From positions 1 to 27,401 of the forward strand of contig URUX01000008.1 in the NCBI GenBank assembly GCA_900551135.1: DNA of 27,401 nucleotides, written 5' to 3'. Both the position numbers and the translations under genes were made by a program. The stretch's first letter is position 1; every line of letters begins with the position of its first letter. The notes beneath the pieces were generated by a model. The model was not told the DNA's origin, made no database searches, and saw nothing but the letters and a program-made list of their open reading frames with translations. This DNA comes from an uncultured Clostridium sp. (lineage in GTDB: Bacteria > Bacillota > Clostridia > Lachnospirales > Lachnospiraceae). Below, one piece after another: positions 16,177 to 23,697 of the stretch.

Positions 16177-16215
16177 ATCAGGGATTTTACGGAAAAAATT
16201 TGTAAAATCCCTGAT
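16177..16215. repeat. 14-bp perfect inverted repeat upstream of the flavodiiron promoter
   Basis: ATCAGGGATTTTAC at 16177-16190 is exactly complementary to GTAAAATCCCTGAT at 16202-16215, with an 11-base A/T-rich spacer. It starts six bases beyond the -35 box of the minus-strand promoter and is centred near -61 from its predicted start. No T tract follows on either strand, so it is not a normal terminator. It may be a regulator binding site or a hairpin insulating the divergent genes. Confidence 0.8.
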
Positions 16216-16328
16216 TACAGGGGAGTCGGGGGAAGGCTTCTGGAAAATAGGGGTGTTCTATTTGGCAAATTTATGTTAAAATAAAATCAATATGCCTAAA
16301 GGCGGTTAAGATTAAGGAGGAGATCCCT

Positions 16329-17246
16329 ATGATTCAGAAATTAGTAGAAAAAATCCAGAAGACCAAGGCCCCGATTTGCGTTGGCTTAGATCCGATGCTG
16401 TCTTATCTTCCAGAGCATTTACTGCAGAAGTCTTTTTCCGAATACGGAGAGACATTAGAAGGTGCAGCAGACGCTATCTGGCAGTTTAATAAAGCAATCG
16501 TAGACGCAACCTGCGACCTGATCCCATCGGTAAAGCCTCAGATTGCCATGTATGAGCAGTTTGGCATTGAAGGCTTAAAAGTATACAAGAAAACCGTAGA
16601 TTACTGCCAGGAAAAAGGCCTGATTGTAATCGGCGATGCCAAGAGAGGCGACATTGGTTCTACTTCTGCTGCATATGCAACAGCTCATATCGGTAAAGTA
16701 ACCGTAGGTTCGAATGTATTTTCCGGTTTTGGCACAGATTTTGTAACGGTGAATCCATACTTTGGAACAGACGGAGTTAAGCCGTTTGTAGATGCCTGCA
16801 AGGAGAATGATAAGGGTCTGTTTATTCTGGTTAAGACTTCCAATCCTTCCAGCGGAGAATTCCAGGACAAGCTGGTAGACGGCCGTCCGGTATACGAACT
16901 GGTTGCAGATAAGGTTGTAGAGTGGGGCAGAGAGTCTATGGATGGAACCTACAGCAATGTAGGCGCAGTTGTAGGCGCTACGTATCCGGAAATGAGCCGC
17001 ATTTTAAGAAAGCTGATGCCAAATACCTATTTCTTAGTGCCAGGATACGGCGCTCAGGGCGGCACTGCAGAGGATTTAAAATACTGCTTTAATGAAGACG
17101 GTTTAGGAGCAATTGTCAACTCTTCCAGAGGCATTATTGCCGCATATAAGAAAGCGCCTTATGACAAGTTTGGTCCGGAGCATTTTGCAGATGCATCCAG
17201 ACAGGCAGTTATTGACATGGTAGCAGATATTAACAGCGTATTATAA
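16329..17246 (+). CDS. pyrF: orotidine 5'-phosphate decarboxylase
   Basis: The last step of de novo UMP synthesis: decarboxylation of OMP in the cytoplasm. The 305 residues are longer than the E. coli type (about 245), and the opening APICVGLDPMLSYLP marks the subfamily 2 enzymes. The catalytic tetrad region is GDAKRGDIGSTSAAYA, with D103, K105 and D108. FILVKTSNPSSGEFQ and VPGYGAQGGTAED near the C-terminus form the phosphate-binding part. RBS AAGGAGGA lies at 16314-16321. It heads pyrF-pyrK-pyrD with a 20-base gap to pyrK. The AT-rich stretch at 16272-16287 (TTAAAATAAAAT) is the only -10-like sequence upstream; I found no good -35, and no PyrR-type attenuator. Confidence 0.98.
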   Translation: MIQKLVEKIQKTKAPICVGLDPMLSYLPEHLLQKSFSEYGETLEGAADAIWQFNKAIVDATCDLIPSVKPQIAMYEQFGIEGLKVYKKTVDYCQEKGLIVIGDAKRGDIGSTSAAYATAHIGKVTVGSNVFSGFGTDFVTVNPYFGTDGVKPFVDACKENDKGLFILVKTSNPSSGEFQDKLVDGRPVYELVADKVVEWGRESMDGTYSNVGAVVGATYPEMSRILRKLMPNTYFLVPGYGAQGGTAEDLKYCFNEDGLGAIVNSSRGIIAAYKKAPYDKFGPEHFADASRQAVIDMVADINSVL

Positions 17247-17266
17247 ATAAGGTCCAGGAGGAACCT

Positions 17267-18043
17267 ATGGCACAGGTAAAATTAACAGCATCAGTAGCCA
17301 GTCAGGAAAAGCTGGCAGAGGGAATTTACAGCATGTGGATTGACGCAGAGCCGGTAGCGGTTCAGGCAAAAGCCGGTCAGTTCGTTTCTGTGTATTCCAA
17401 AGATGGCGCGAAACTGCTTCCGCGCCCTATCAGCCTTTGTGAAGTAGACAAAGAAAAAGGAAGAATCCGTCTGGTTTACCGCGTTGCAGGAGCTGGAACG
17501 GAAGAGTTTTCCCACTATCAGGCAGGAGATCCGATTGACATTTTAGGCCCTCTGGGAAATGGTTTTCCGCTGGAAAATATGACTGGAAAAAAGGCCTTTT
17601 TAATGGGCGGAGGCATTGGCATCCCTCCTATGCTGGAACTGGCAAAGGAACTGGACTGTGAAAAGCAGGCAGTATTGGGATACCGGGATTCCGGTATGTT
17701 CTTAAAAGACGAATTTGAGCCATATGCTTCGGTATACGCTGCGACAGAAGACGGAAGCGCAGGTACAAAGGGCAATGTAATGGACGCAGTTCGGGAAAAC
17801 GGATTAGAGGCAGATGTGATTTTTGCCTGCGGTCCGACTCCCATGCTTCGGGCAATTAAGGCTTACGCCCAGGAACACAATATCGAATGTTATTTATCAT
17901 TAGAAGAAAAGATGGCCTGCGGAATCGGCGCATGTCTGGCCTGCGTATGCAAGTCAAAAGACGTAGACGAGCACTCTCATGTCCATAACAAACGAATCTG
18001 CAAGGATGGCCCTGTTTTCCGGGCAGAGGAGGTGGAACTGTAA
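17267..18043 (+). CDS. pyrK: dihydroorotate dehydrogenase B, electron-transfer subunit
   Basis: An FAD- and [2Fe-2S]-containing subunit that passes electrons from PyrD to NAD+. In its 258 residues an FAD-binding barrel holds RPISLCEV (53-60), the nucleotide-binding part has GGGIGIPPMLELA (114-126) and FACGPTPML (187-194), and the iron-sulfur motif has C218, C223, C226 and C245 (CGIGACLACVC, then RICKDGPVF). The length is typical. RBS CAGGAGG precedes ATG. The stop TAA shares its last base with the pyrD start (TAATG), so the two subunits are translationally coupled at equal amounts, as expected for a heterotetramer. Confidence 0.98.
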   Translation: MAQVKLTASVASQEKLAEGIYSMWIDAEPVAVQAKAGQFVSVYSKDGAKLLPRPISLCEVDKEKGRIRLVYRVAGAGTEEFSHYQAGDPIDILGPLGNGFPLENMTGKKAFLMGGGIGIPPMLELAKELDCEKQAVLGYRDSGMFLKDEFEPYASVYAATEDGSAGTKGNVMDAVRENGLEADVIFACGPTPMLRAIKAYAQEHNIECYLSLEEKMACGIGACLACVCKSKDVDEHSHVHNKRICKDGPVFRAEEVEL

Positions 18044-18945
18044 TGAATACCAGAGTAAACCTGGCTGGAGTAGAACTGAAAAATCCGGTTATGACAGCTT
18101 CCGGAACCTTTGGATCAGGAGCAGAATACGGCGAGATGGTAGATTTAAACAAGCTGGGAGCCGTAGTGACAAAAGGCGTTGCCAACGTACCCTGGCCAGG
18201 CAATCCGACTCCGCGTATTGCAGAGACCTACGGAGGCATGATCAATGCCATTGGCCTGCAGAATCCTGGCATTGACGTATTTGTGCAGAGAGATATTCCA
18301 TTTTTAAAACAGTATGATACTAAAATTATTGTCAATGTCTGCGGAAAGACTACAGAGGACTACATTGAAGTAGTAGAGCGCTTGGGAGATGAGTCGGTAG
18401 ACATGCTGGAAATCAACATTTCCTGTCCAAACGTAAAAGAAGGCGGCATTGCCTTCGGTCAGGACCCAAAGGCAGTAGAAGCCATTACCAGGGAAGTGAA
18501 AAAGCATGCGAAACAGCCGGTGATTATGAAACTGAGTCCCAATGTTACGGATATTACGGTTATGGCAAAGGCGGCGGAAGCCGGCGGCGCAGATGTGCTT
18601 TCTTTAATCAATACCTTAACGGGTATGAAGATTGACATTAACAGACGGACGTTTGCAGTGGCAAACCGTACCGGCGGCTTATCCGGTCCGGCGGTAAAAC
18701 CAGTGGCAGTCCGCATGGTATATCAGGTAGCCCAGGCTGTCAGTCTGCCTGTCATTGGCATGGGCGGTATTATGAATGCAGACGATGCCATGGAATTTAT
18801 TCTGGCAGGGGCTTCTGCAGTAGCGGTTGGAACTGCTAATTTCCATAATCCTTATGCGACCGAAGAGATTGCAGCAGGAATTGAGAATTACATGAAACGC
18901 CATCAGATTGAGGATATAAAAGACTTAATCGGCGCGGTAAGATAA
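18043..18945 (+). CDS. pyrD: dihydroorotate dehydrogenase B, catalytic subunit
   Basis: An FMN enzyme that oxidises dihydroorotate to orotate, class 1B (NAD-linked through PyrK). The 300 residues include PVMTASGTFGSG at the N-terminus, LEINISCPN with active-site Cys128, IMKLSPNVTDI, LINTLTGMKID and a C-terminal phosphate-binding GMGGIMNADDAMEFI. Class 1 enzymes use Cys as the base, in contrast to Ser of the membrane class 2; the adjacent pyrK confirms class 1B. It ends the pyrF-K-D operon and is followed after 15 bases by an intrinsic terminator. Subunits form a cytoplasmic complex. Confidence 0.98.
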   Translation: MNTRVNLAGVELKNPVMTASGTFGSGAEYGEMVDLNKLGAVVTKGVANVPWPGNPTPRIAETYGGMINAIGLQNPGIDVFVQRDIPFLKQYDTKIIVNVCGKTTEDYIEVVERLGDESVDMLEINISCPNVKEGGIAFGQDPKAVEAITREVKKHAKQPVIMKLSPNVTDITVMAKAAEAGGADVLSLINTLTGMKIDINRRTFAVANRTGGLSGPAVKPVAVRMVYQVAQAVSLPVIGMGGIMNADDAMEFILAGASAVAVGTANFHNPYATEEIAAGIENYMKRHQIEDIKDLIGAVR

Positions 18946-18960
18946 AAAGGTATAGCGAAG

Positions 18961-18998
18961 AGTCCTTATCACAGCAGATGGATAGGGACTTTTCTTTT
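18961..18998 (+). terminator. pyrFKD terminator
   Basis: AGTCCTTATC (18961-18970) pairs with GATAGGGACT (18981-18990), 10 bp with one G-T pair and a 10-base loop, followed by TTTCTTTT. It separates the pyrFKD unit from pyrE. The remaining bases to 19060 hold no gene that I can support. Confidence 0.88.
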
Positions 18999-19067
18999 AC
19001 TGGATTTGGAGGACGATAAAAAGATTCCCAAACAGAGCGCTCCCATGACTCCGCTTCCGGGCGTTTC

Positions 19068-19100
19068 TTGATTGAAATAACCGGAAATCTATGATAAAAT
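19068..19100 (+). promoter_or_regulatory. pyrE promoter, two overlapping registers
   Basis: TTGATT 19068-19073 with TATGAT 19090-19095 (16-base spacer), and TTGAAA 19072-19077 with TAAAAT 19095-19100 (17-base spacer), overlap. Either would start transcription near 19102-19108 and give a leader of about 80 bases. Two tiny overlapping reading frames (19125-19139 and 19136-19153) lie in that leader. Confidence 0.7.
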
Positions 19101-19187
19101 TGAACCGGATAATCTCTCGTATCGATGAAGCAGGGATGAAATATAGAAAATGAGGGCAAAGAAAGCCCGTAAATATGGAGGTCAGAT

Positions 19188-19862
19188 ATGGAACAGTACA
19201 AACAGGAATTTATTGAATTTATGGTAGACAGCAATGTTTTAAAATTTGGTGACTTTACATTAAAGAGCGGACGGAAATCCCCATTCTTTATGAATGCAGG
19301 CGCATATGTAACCGGAACGCAGCTTCGCAAGCTGGGCGAGTATTATGCAAAGGCAATTCATGACAATTACGGTCTGGATTTTGACGTATTATTTGGACCA
19401 GCTTATAAGGGTATTCCGTTAAGCGTGGCAACTGCCATGGCCATCAGCGAACTGTATGGAAAAGATGTAAAATACTGCTCCAACCGGAAAGAAGTAAAAG
19501 ATCACGGCGATACCGGAATCCTTCTGGGAAGTCCGATTAAAGATGGTGACAGAGTCGTTGTGATTGAGGATGTTACAACTTCCGGCAAGTCCATCGAAGA
19601 AACCTTCCCGATTTTAAAGGCTCAGGGAAATGTTGAAATCAAGGGCTTAATCGTTTCTTTAAACCGCATGGAGAGAGGAAAAGGAGAAAAGAGCGCCCTG
19701 GAGGAGATTCAGGATTTATACGGCTTCCCAACTGCTGCGATTGTAAATATGCAGGAAGTAACCGAATACCTGTATAACCGGGAGTGCGGCGGCAAGGTTG
19801 TGATTGACGATACCATTAAAGCAGCTATTGATGCTTATTATGAGCAGTATGGGGCAAAATAA
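19188..19862 (+). CDS. pyrE: orotate phosphoribosyltransferase
   Basis: Transfers the phosphoribosyl group of PRPP to orotate to make OMP, the substrate of PyrF. The 224 residues have the orotate-side LKSGRKSPFFMNAG (25-38), GPAYKGIPL, the flexible-loop NRKEVKDHGDTG (99-110) and the PRPP-binding VVVIEDVTTSGKS (123-135). The length and motifs match the bacterial form. ATG 19188 has GGAGG six bases upstream. It is separated from pyrFKD by a terminator and has its own promoter, so it can be controlled apart from the other pyr genes. 47 bases separate it from the next, small gene. Confidence 0.98.
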   Translation: MEQYKQEFIEFMVDSNVLKFGDFTLKSGRKSPFFMNAGAYVTGTQLRKLGEYYAKAIHDNYGLDFDVLFGPAYKGIPLSVATAMAISELYGKDVKYCSNRKEVKDHGDTGILLGSPIKDGDRVVVIEDVTTSGKSIEETFPILKAQGNVEIKGLIVSLNRMERGKGEKSALEEIQDLYGFPTAAIVNMQEVTEYLYNRECGGKVVIDDTIKAAIDAYYEQYGAK

Positions 19863-19909
19863 GAACAAAAGGTTCAGACAGCCTTGTGTTGCCGGAAGGG
19901 AGAACATGT

Positions 19910-20059
19910 ATGGAACGAGTATATAAGACCATGCGCAATGCAGGTGCAGGAAATATTGCCATTGGAATCATTATCGCTGTTACCGGTCTGACAGTGGGAA
20001 TCGTTGCCATTGTCAACGGCGCGCTGCTGTTAAAGCGTAAATCAGAAATTGAATTTTAA
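19910..20059 (+). CDS. 49-residue single-pass membrane protein
   Basis: A small gene: MERVYKTMRN, then a hydrophobic helix at about residues 14-41 (IAIGIIIAVTGLTVGIVAIV and on), then the basic KRKSEIEF tail. ATG 19910 has AAGGGAG seven bases upstream (19896-19902), and the stop is at 20057-20059. The competing ATG at 19906 gives only six codons. The positive residues at both ends and the Gly-rich helix suggest one or two tightly packed passes. It lies 12 bases ahead of the VanZ-family gene, in the same direction. From memory, similar small proteins with this layout recur in Lachnospiraceae; I could not check that. The function is unknown. Confidence 0.8.
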   Translation: MERVYKTMRNAGAGNIAIGIIIAVTGLTVGIVAIVNGALLLKRKSEIEF

Positions 20060-20071
20060 GCGGGGCATTGC

Positions 20072-20557
20072 ATGATTAAAAATACGACAAAGAACCAGAA
20101 GCTGGGCTGGGTGTTGTTCCTTTTATACCTGATCCTGCTGGTCTATTTCCTGTTCTTTGCGGAAGAGTTTGGAAGAACCACCAGACCCCGGGATACCTAT
20201 GCCTATAATCTGGAACCCCTTAAGGAAATCCGGAGATTCTGGACGTACCGGGATGTGGTGGGGATAAAAAGTTTTCTGTTAAATGTAATCGGCAATATTG
20301 CAGGGTTTCTGCCGGCTGGCTTCTTTCTTCCCATAGTCAGCCGCAGAAGCAAAAAATGGTACAATACATTTTTGATTTGCTTTCTTTTCAGCCTGTCAGT
20401 AGAAACCGTTCAGCTGGTGTTTAAAGTGGGAAGTTTTGATGTGGATGATATTATGCTGAATGTATCAGGCGCAATTCTTGGCTATATTCTGTATCAGATT
20501 GTACAGACGGTAAGGAGTAGACATCGTGTTAGGAAAAAGAAAAGTCAGGCAAGATAA
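20072..20557 (+). CDS. VanZ family membrane protein
   Basis: 161 residues with about four membrane helices (about 9-29, 66-88, 94-117 and 127-146). The VanZ pattern is clear: NVIGNIAGFLPAGFF near the middle, SLSVETVQL, and FDVDDIMLNVSGAILGY with its Asp pair. VanZ itself gives low-level teicoplanin resistance, but most family members have no known role and are housekeeping proteins in Clostridia; no van cluster is present here, so resistance should not be inferred. ATG 20072 has only a weak purine-rich upstream stretch (AGCGGGG), which may mean coupling with the 49-residue gene 12 bases before it. Its end overlaps the next gene by 32 bases. Confidence 0.92.
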   Translation: MIKNTTKNQKLGWVLFLLYLILLVYFLFFAEEFGRTTRPRDTYAYNLEPLKEIRRFWTYRDVVGIKSFLLNVIGNIAGFLPAGFFLPIVSRRSKKWYNTFLICFLFSLSVETVQLVFKVGSFDVDDIMLNVSGAILGYILYQIVQTVRSRHRVRKKKSQAR

Positions 20558-20870
20558 GCCCAAAAAGGTATCCTATATCCGGAAACCTTTGGCGAAACAC
20601 AGTAAATGGTCCCTGGGGCTTTGTGCCGCAGGGCTGATTTTATTTGCCGGTACTATGTATATTACTGTCCGGGAACAGGGACAGAGTGGGATGTATGCAG
20701 GAGCGCTTGGATTTTCCAGTCTGGTATTTTCCATACTGGGACTGTGGTACAGCGTCCATGCATTTATGGAAAAAGAAAAAAATTACATACTGGCCAGAAT
20801 CAGCCTTCCCGTAAGCGGGATTCTGGTAGTTCTGTGGCTGGTTATGATTATGATAGGATTAAGGAGCTGA
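20526..20870 (+). CDS. small multi-pass membrane protein, unknown function
   Basis: 114 residues from GTG 20526, chosen because AGGAG at 20513-20517 sits eight bases upstream. The N-terminus is basic (MLGKRKVRQDKPKKVSY), then three hydrophobic segments follow at about 28-46, 59-77 and 91-111. It overlaps the VanZ gene by 32 bases in another frame and ends five bases before the aminopeptidase start, so these genes form one operon. It resembles, from memory, a small Lachnospiraceae family named DUF6142; I cannot confirm that. The topology suggests the basic tail faces the cytoplasm. No function can be assigned. Confidence 0.78.
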   Translation: MLGKRKVRQDKPKKVSYIRKPLAKHSKWSLGLCAAGLILFAGTMYITVREQGQSGMYAGALGFSSLVFSILGLWYSVHAFMEKEKNYILARISLPVSGILVVLWLVMIMIGLRS

Positions 20871-20874
20871 GACA

Positions 20875-22959
20875 ATGGACTACCGCGAATTGTGGAAAGA
20901 AGAAAATGAATCTGTTTTAGAACGTTATGAATTATCGTTAGAGCGGATCAGCCAGATCCGGGAAGAAAAGACGGTTCCGGCACCGTTTCAGGATTATTTT
21001 GCAGTTACAGCCGGTTTTATCAGCAGCATTGCAGATTTGACAAACCGGCTTCAGAAAGCCGGAGTCAGAGAATATGTACATTCCTTAAGTCTGGAAGAAC
21101 TGGCAGAGGAAAACAGATCCCTTTACGCAGATATTCTGCCGGATCATTATGAAGAAAGTTATGCCAATCCAGCATATGCAGTAAACATGCTGGGAGATGA
21201 GTATGGACAGCTTTTGGCATTTTTATATACAGAGATCAGAGGCCAGATTGTATATGCCTTTGAAAGCCGTCTGTGGAACATTACGGTATTAAACGAGACG
21301 TTTATTGAGATTTACAATTTATTTGAAGAGAAAATTCCAAAAGCCCAGGAAGTGAAGGATGTACTGTACTGGTTTGTCAGCGATTATGCAGACCAGACGG
21401 TGGCTTACCGCACCAGAGAAACTCTGGATCCGTCCCTGTCTTTTGCTGCTGACATTATTACAGGAGAAGACCTTTCCGATCTTCGGTATCTGTACCAGTT
21501 CGGCGAGTATATTTCGGACACTGAATTAAAGATAGCAGAGTTTTTAAACAGTCTTCCCCAGGAAACCATTGATAAGATGGCAGATACCTATACCGAAGGA
21601 TTCCGGAAAGGATTTGAAGTAATGGGAAGAGACCTTTCCATTAAAAAGACGGTTTCCATCCGCTACGAGTTGGGATATGAACGGATGCTGCAAAAAGCCA
21701 TTGCCAATTTCCATGAGATGGGAAAAGAAGTGATTGTTCTCAGAGCAGCTGTAGAATCCATTAACCGCAATCCAAACCGGAAGCTGGGATTTTACGGCAC
21801 TTCCCCTAACAAACAGTATGATTATGACCATCGGTATGACAGCGCCATTTATATGGGAACGGCGTTAAAAGAGCGGAAGCTATCCGTAATCAAGAGCGCT
21901 CTGGAAGAGTACAAAGAACTGGCCAGACTCAACGCAGGTCCGGCTGTGGTAGAAACATTCGGAGAAGAGGGATTTGATCCGGTCAATAAAAAAGAGACCC
22001 TTTCCTTAAGCCGTCACCAGGAAGAGGTAAGTATTGCTTATTCCAGCGAATATATGCAGATTGCAGACCAGTACCAGCCAGGCGAGGAGACCAGCTTTAC
22101 GATTATCGCATTTCCAAAGCCGGAGATAGGAGACCGGTTCCCGGAGATTTTTGAGGAAACCATTCAGATCAATACTCTGGATTATGAACTGTACCGGGAT
22201 ATGCAGCAGGTAATCATCGATGCGCTGGATCGGGCGGAATATGTGACGGTGAAAGGAAGAGGAGCAAACAGAACCGATATCCGGGTACATCTTCACCCGT
22301 TGACAGATCCGTCTTCCCAGACTAATTTTGAAAACTGTGTGGCTGACGTTAACATTCCGGTAGGCGAGGTATTTACGTCCCCCGTACTTTCTGGCACAGA
22401 GGGAGAACTGTTTGTAGGAAGCGTTTATATTGGAGGCATTCAGTTTAAAAACCTTTCGGTTATCTTTGAAAACGGACGGGTAACCGATTATACGTGCGAG
22501 AATTTTGCAGATCCGGAGGAAAGCAGGGCGCTGGTTAAACAGGTTATTATGAGAAATCATGAGCATCTGCCGCTGGGAGAATTTGCCATTGGAACCAATA
22601 CTGCTGCGTATGCCATGGCAGAAAAGTATGGAATTATTGACAAACTTCCGATTCTGATTGTGGAAAAAATGGGACCTCATTTTGCAGTTGGCGATACCTG
22701 TTACAGCTGGTCGGAAGATGCCCCCATGTACAATCCGGATGGCAAAGAAGTGATTGCCAGAGATAATGAAGTATCAATTTTAAGAAAAACCGACGTTTCC
22801 CAGGCATATTTTAACTGTCATTGTGACATTACCATTCCTTATGATGAACTGGGAGAGATTGCAGCAGTGAGCACGGATGGAACGAAAACCGTGATTATCG
22901 AAAATGGCCGTTTTGTTCTGCCAGGTGCAGAAAAATTAAATGAACCCCTGGAAGCTTAA
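20875..22959 (+). CDS. M29-type aminopeptidase with extended N-terminal domain
   Basis: 694 residues, against about 410 in the classical M29 (AmpS/PepS, aminopeptidase T) enzymes. The C-terminal half from about 385 carries the M29 metal-site pattern: NIPVGEVFTSP with Glu499, LPLGEFAIGTN with Glu569, EKMGPHFAVGD with His602, then FNCHCDITIP with His649 and Asp651. A Tyr in DTCYSWSED may match the catalytic Tyr. The first about 380 residues are helix-rich (ELAEENRSLYADILPDHYEE and on) and contain a Tyr- and Arg-rich stretch near 300-325; I cannot assign a role to them. No signal peptide, so cytoplasmic. The likely reaction is removal of N-terminal residues from peptides with two divalent metal ions. 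ATG 20875 follows AAGGAG. It ends just before the pur promoter. Confidence 0.85.
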   Translation: MDYRELWKEENESVLERYELSLERISQIREEKTVPAPFQDYFAVTAGFISSIADLTNRLQKAGVREYVHSLSLEELAEENRSLYADILPDHYEESYANPAYAVNMLGDEYGQLLAFLYTEIRGQIVYAFESRLWNITVLNETFIEIYNLFEEKIPKAQEVKDVLYWFVSDYADQTVAYRTRETLDPSLSFAADIITGEDLSDLRYLYQFGEYISDTELKIAEFLNSLPQETIDKMADTYTEGFRKGFEVMGRDLSIKKTVSIRYELGYERMLQKAIANFHEMGKEVIVLRAAVESINRNPNRKLGFYGTSPNKQYDYDHRYDSAIYMGTALKERKLSVIKSALEEYKELARLNAGPAVVETFGEEGFDPVNKKETLSLSRHQEEVSIAYSSEYMQIADQYQPGEETSFTIIAFPKPEIGDRFPEIFEETIQINTLDYELYRDMQQVIIDALDRAEYVTVKGRGANRTDIRVHLHPLTDPSSQTNFENCVADVNIPVGEVFTSPVLSGTEGELFVGSVYIGGIQFKNLSVIFENGRVTDYTCENFADPEESRALVKQVIMRNHEHLPLGEFAIGTNTAAYAMAEKYGIIDKLPILIVEKMGPHFAVGDTCYSWSEDAPMYNPDGKEVIARDNEVSILRKTDVSQAYFNCHCDITIPYDELGEIAAVSTDGTKTVIIENGRFVLPGAEKLNEPLEA

Positions 22960-22967
22960 AAATCCTA

Positions 22968-22999
22968 TTGACGTTAGATTTAAAACCTAGTATTATAAT
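22968..22999 (+). promoter_or_regulatory. promoter of the purE-purM-purN-purD operon
   Basis: TTGACG 22968-22973 and TATTAT 22991-22996 are 17 bases apart; a perfect TATAAT overlaps at 22994-22999 but with a 20-base spacer. It begins nine bases after the aminopeptidase stop. The leader to purE is about 110 bases. Confidence 0.8.
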
Positions 23000-23050
23000 T
23001 AATAAGTGCTGTTTCATTGATAAACTATACTTATAAGAATAACTTATTAA
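22999..23050 (+). promoter_or_regulatory. AT-rich stem in the purE leader
   Basis: TTAATAAGT 22999-23007 pairs exactly with ACTTATTAA 23042-23050, enclosing a 34-base loop. The left arm begins at the promoter -10 box, so part of it may not be transcribed. It could act as an operator palindrome or a leader stem. No purine riboswitch core was recognised. Confidence 0.4.
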
Positions 23051-23114
23051 AAATATTCGTGAAAGTTATGAATCTAAAACTACAAAGGCAGGCACCAGAA
23101 AAGGAGGACCAATA

Positions 23115-23633
23115 ATGGCAAAAGTCGGAATTGTAATGGGAAGTGACTCAGATATGCCGGTAATGGCAAAAGCGGCTGAGGTGTTAGAGGAACTGGGTGT
23201 GGAATTTGAGATGACAATTATTTCCGCACACAGAGAACCGGATGTATTTTTCGAATATGCAAAATCAGCAGAAAGCAGAGGCTTTAAGGTGATTATCGCA
23301 GGAGCAGGAAAGGCAGCCCATCTTCCTGGCATGTGTGCGGCAATTTTCCCAATGCCGGTTATTGGAATTCCTATGAAAACGTCTGATTTGGGAGGTGTAG
23401 ATTCTTTATATTCTATCGTTCAGATGCCATCCGGCATTCCAGTGGCAACCGTAGCCATCAACGGCGGTGCAAACGCAGGAATTTTAGCAGCAAAGATTCT
23501 GGCAGTTTCTGACGAGGAACTGTTAGGCAGATTAAAAGCCTACTCGGAAAAGCTGAAACATGATGTAGTAAAAAAAGCAGATAAGCTGGATGAACTGGGA
23601 TACAAAGAGTATCTGGCACAGATGAAAAAGTAA
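23115..23633 (+). CDS. purE: N5-carboxyaminoimidazole ribonucleotide mutase
   Basis: Moves the carboxyl group of N5-CAIR to give CAIR in purine synthesis. The 172 residues match class I PurE: GSDSDMPVM (9-17), SAHREPD with the catalytic His, AGAGKAAHLPGM, and the substrate-binding PIGVP-like PVIGIPMKTSDLGGVDSL and QMPSGIPVATVAI. It acts as an octamer in the cytoplasm. RBS AAGGAGG at 23101-23107. It is the first gene of the pur operon; purK is not in the window. The gap to purM is 64 bases with no terminator. Confidence 0.98.
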   Translation: MAKVGIVMGSDSDMPVMAKAAEVLEELGVEFEMTIISAHREPDVFFEYAKSAESRGFKVIIAGAGKAAHLPGMCAAIFPMPVIGIPMKTSDLGGVDSLYSIVQMPSGIPVATVAINGGANAGILAAKILAVSDEELLGRLKAYSEKLKHDVVKKADKLDELGYKEYLAQMKK

Positions 23634-23697
23634 GCCGCCATTCAGAACCGGAAACCCAATCATATAAAGAATTTATTATCTCAAAATGGAGGAAGTT

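Noticed and set aside
20072..20557. VanZ gene as a glycopeptide resistance marker
   Set aside because: Only the family is supported; no vanA/B-type genes are nearby and VanZ-family proteins are common in susceptible Clostridia.
22006..22680. 224-codon minus-strand frame opposite the aminopeptidase
   Set aside because: Entirely antisense to a supported gene, no ribosome binding site or recognisable motif.
23000..23114. Purine or PRPP riboswitch before purE
   Set aside because: I looked for the conserved purine riboswitch core bases and did not find them; only an AT-rich stem is present.
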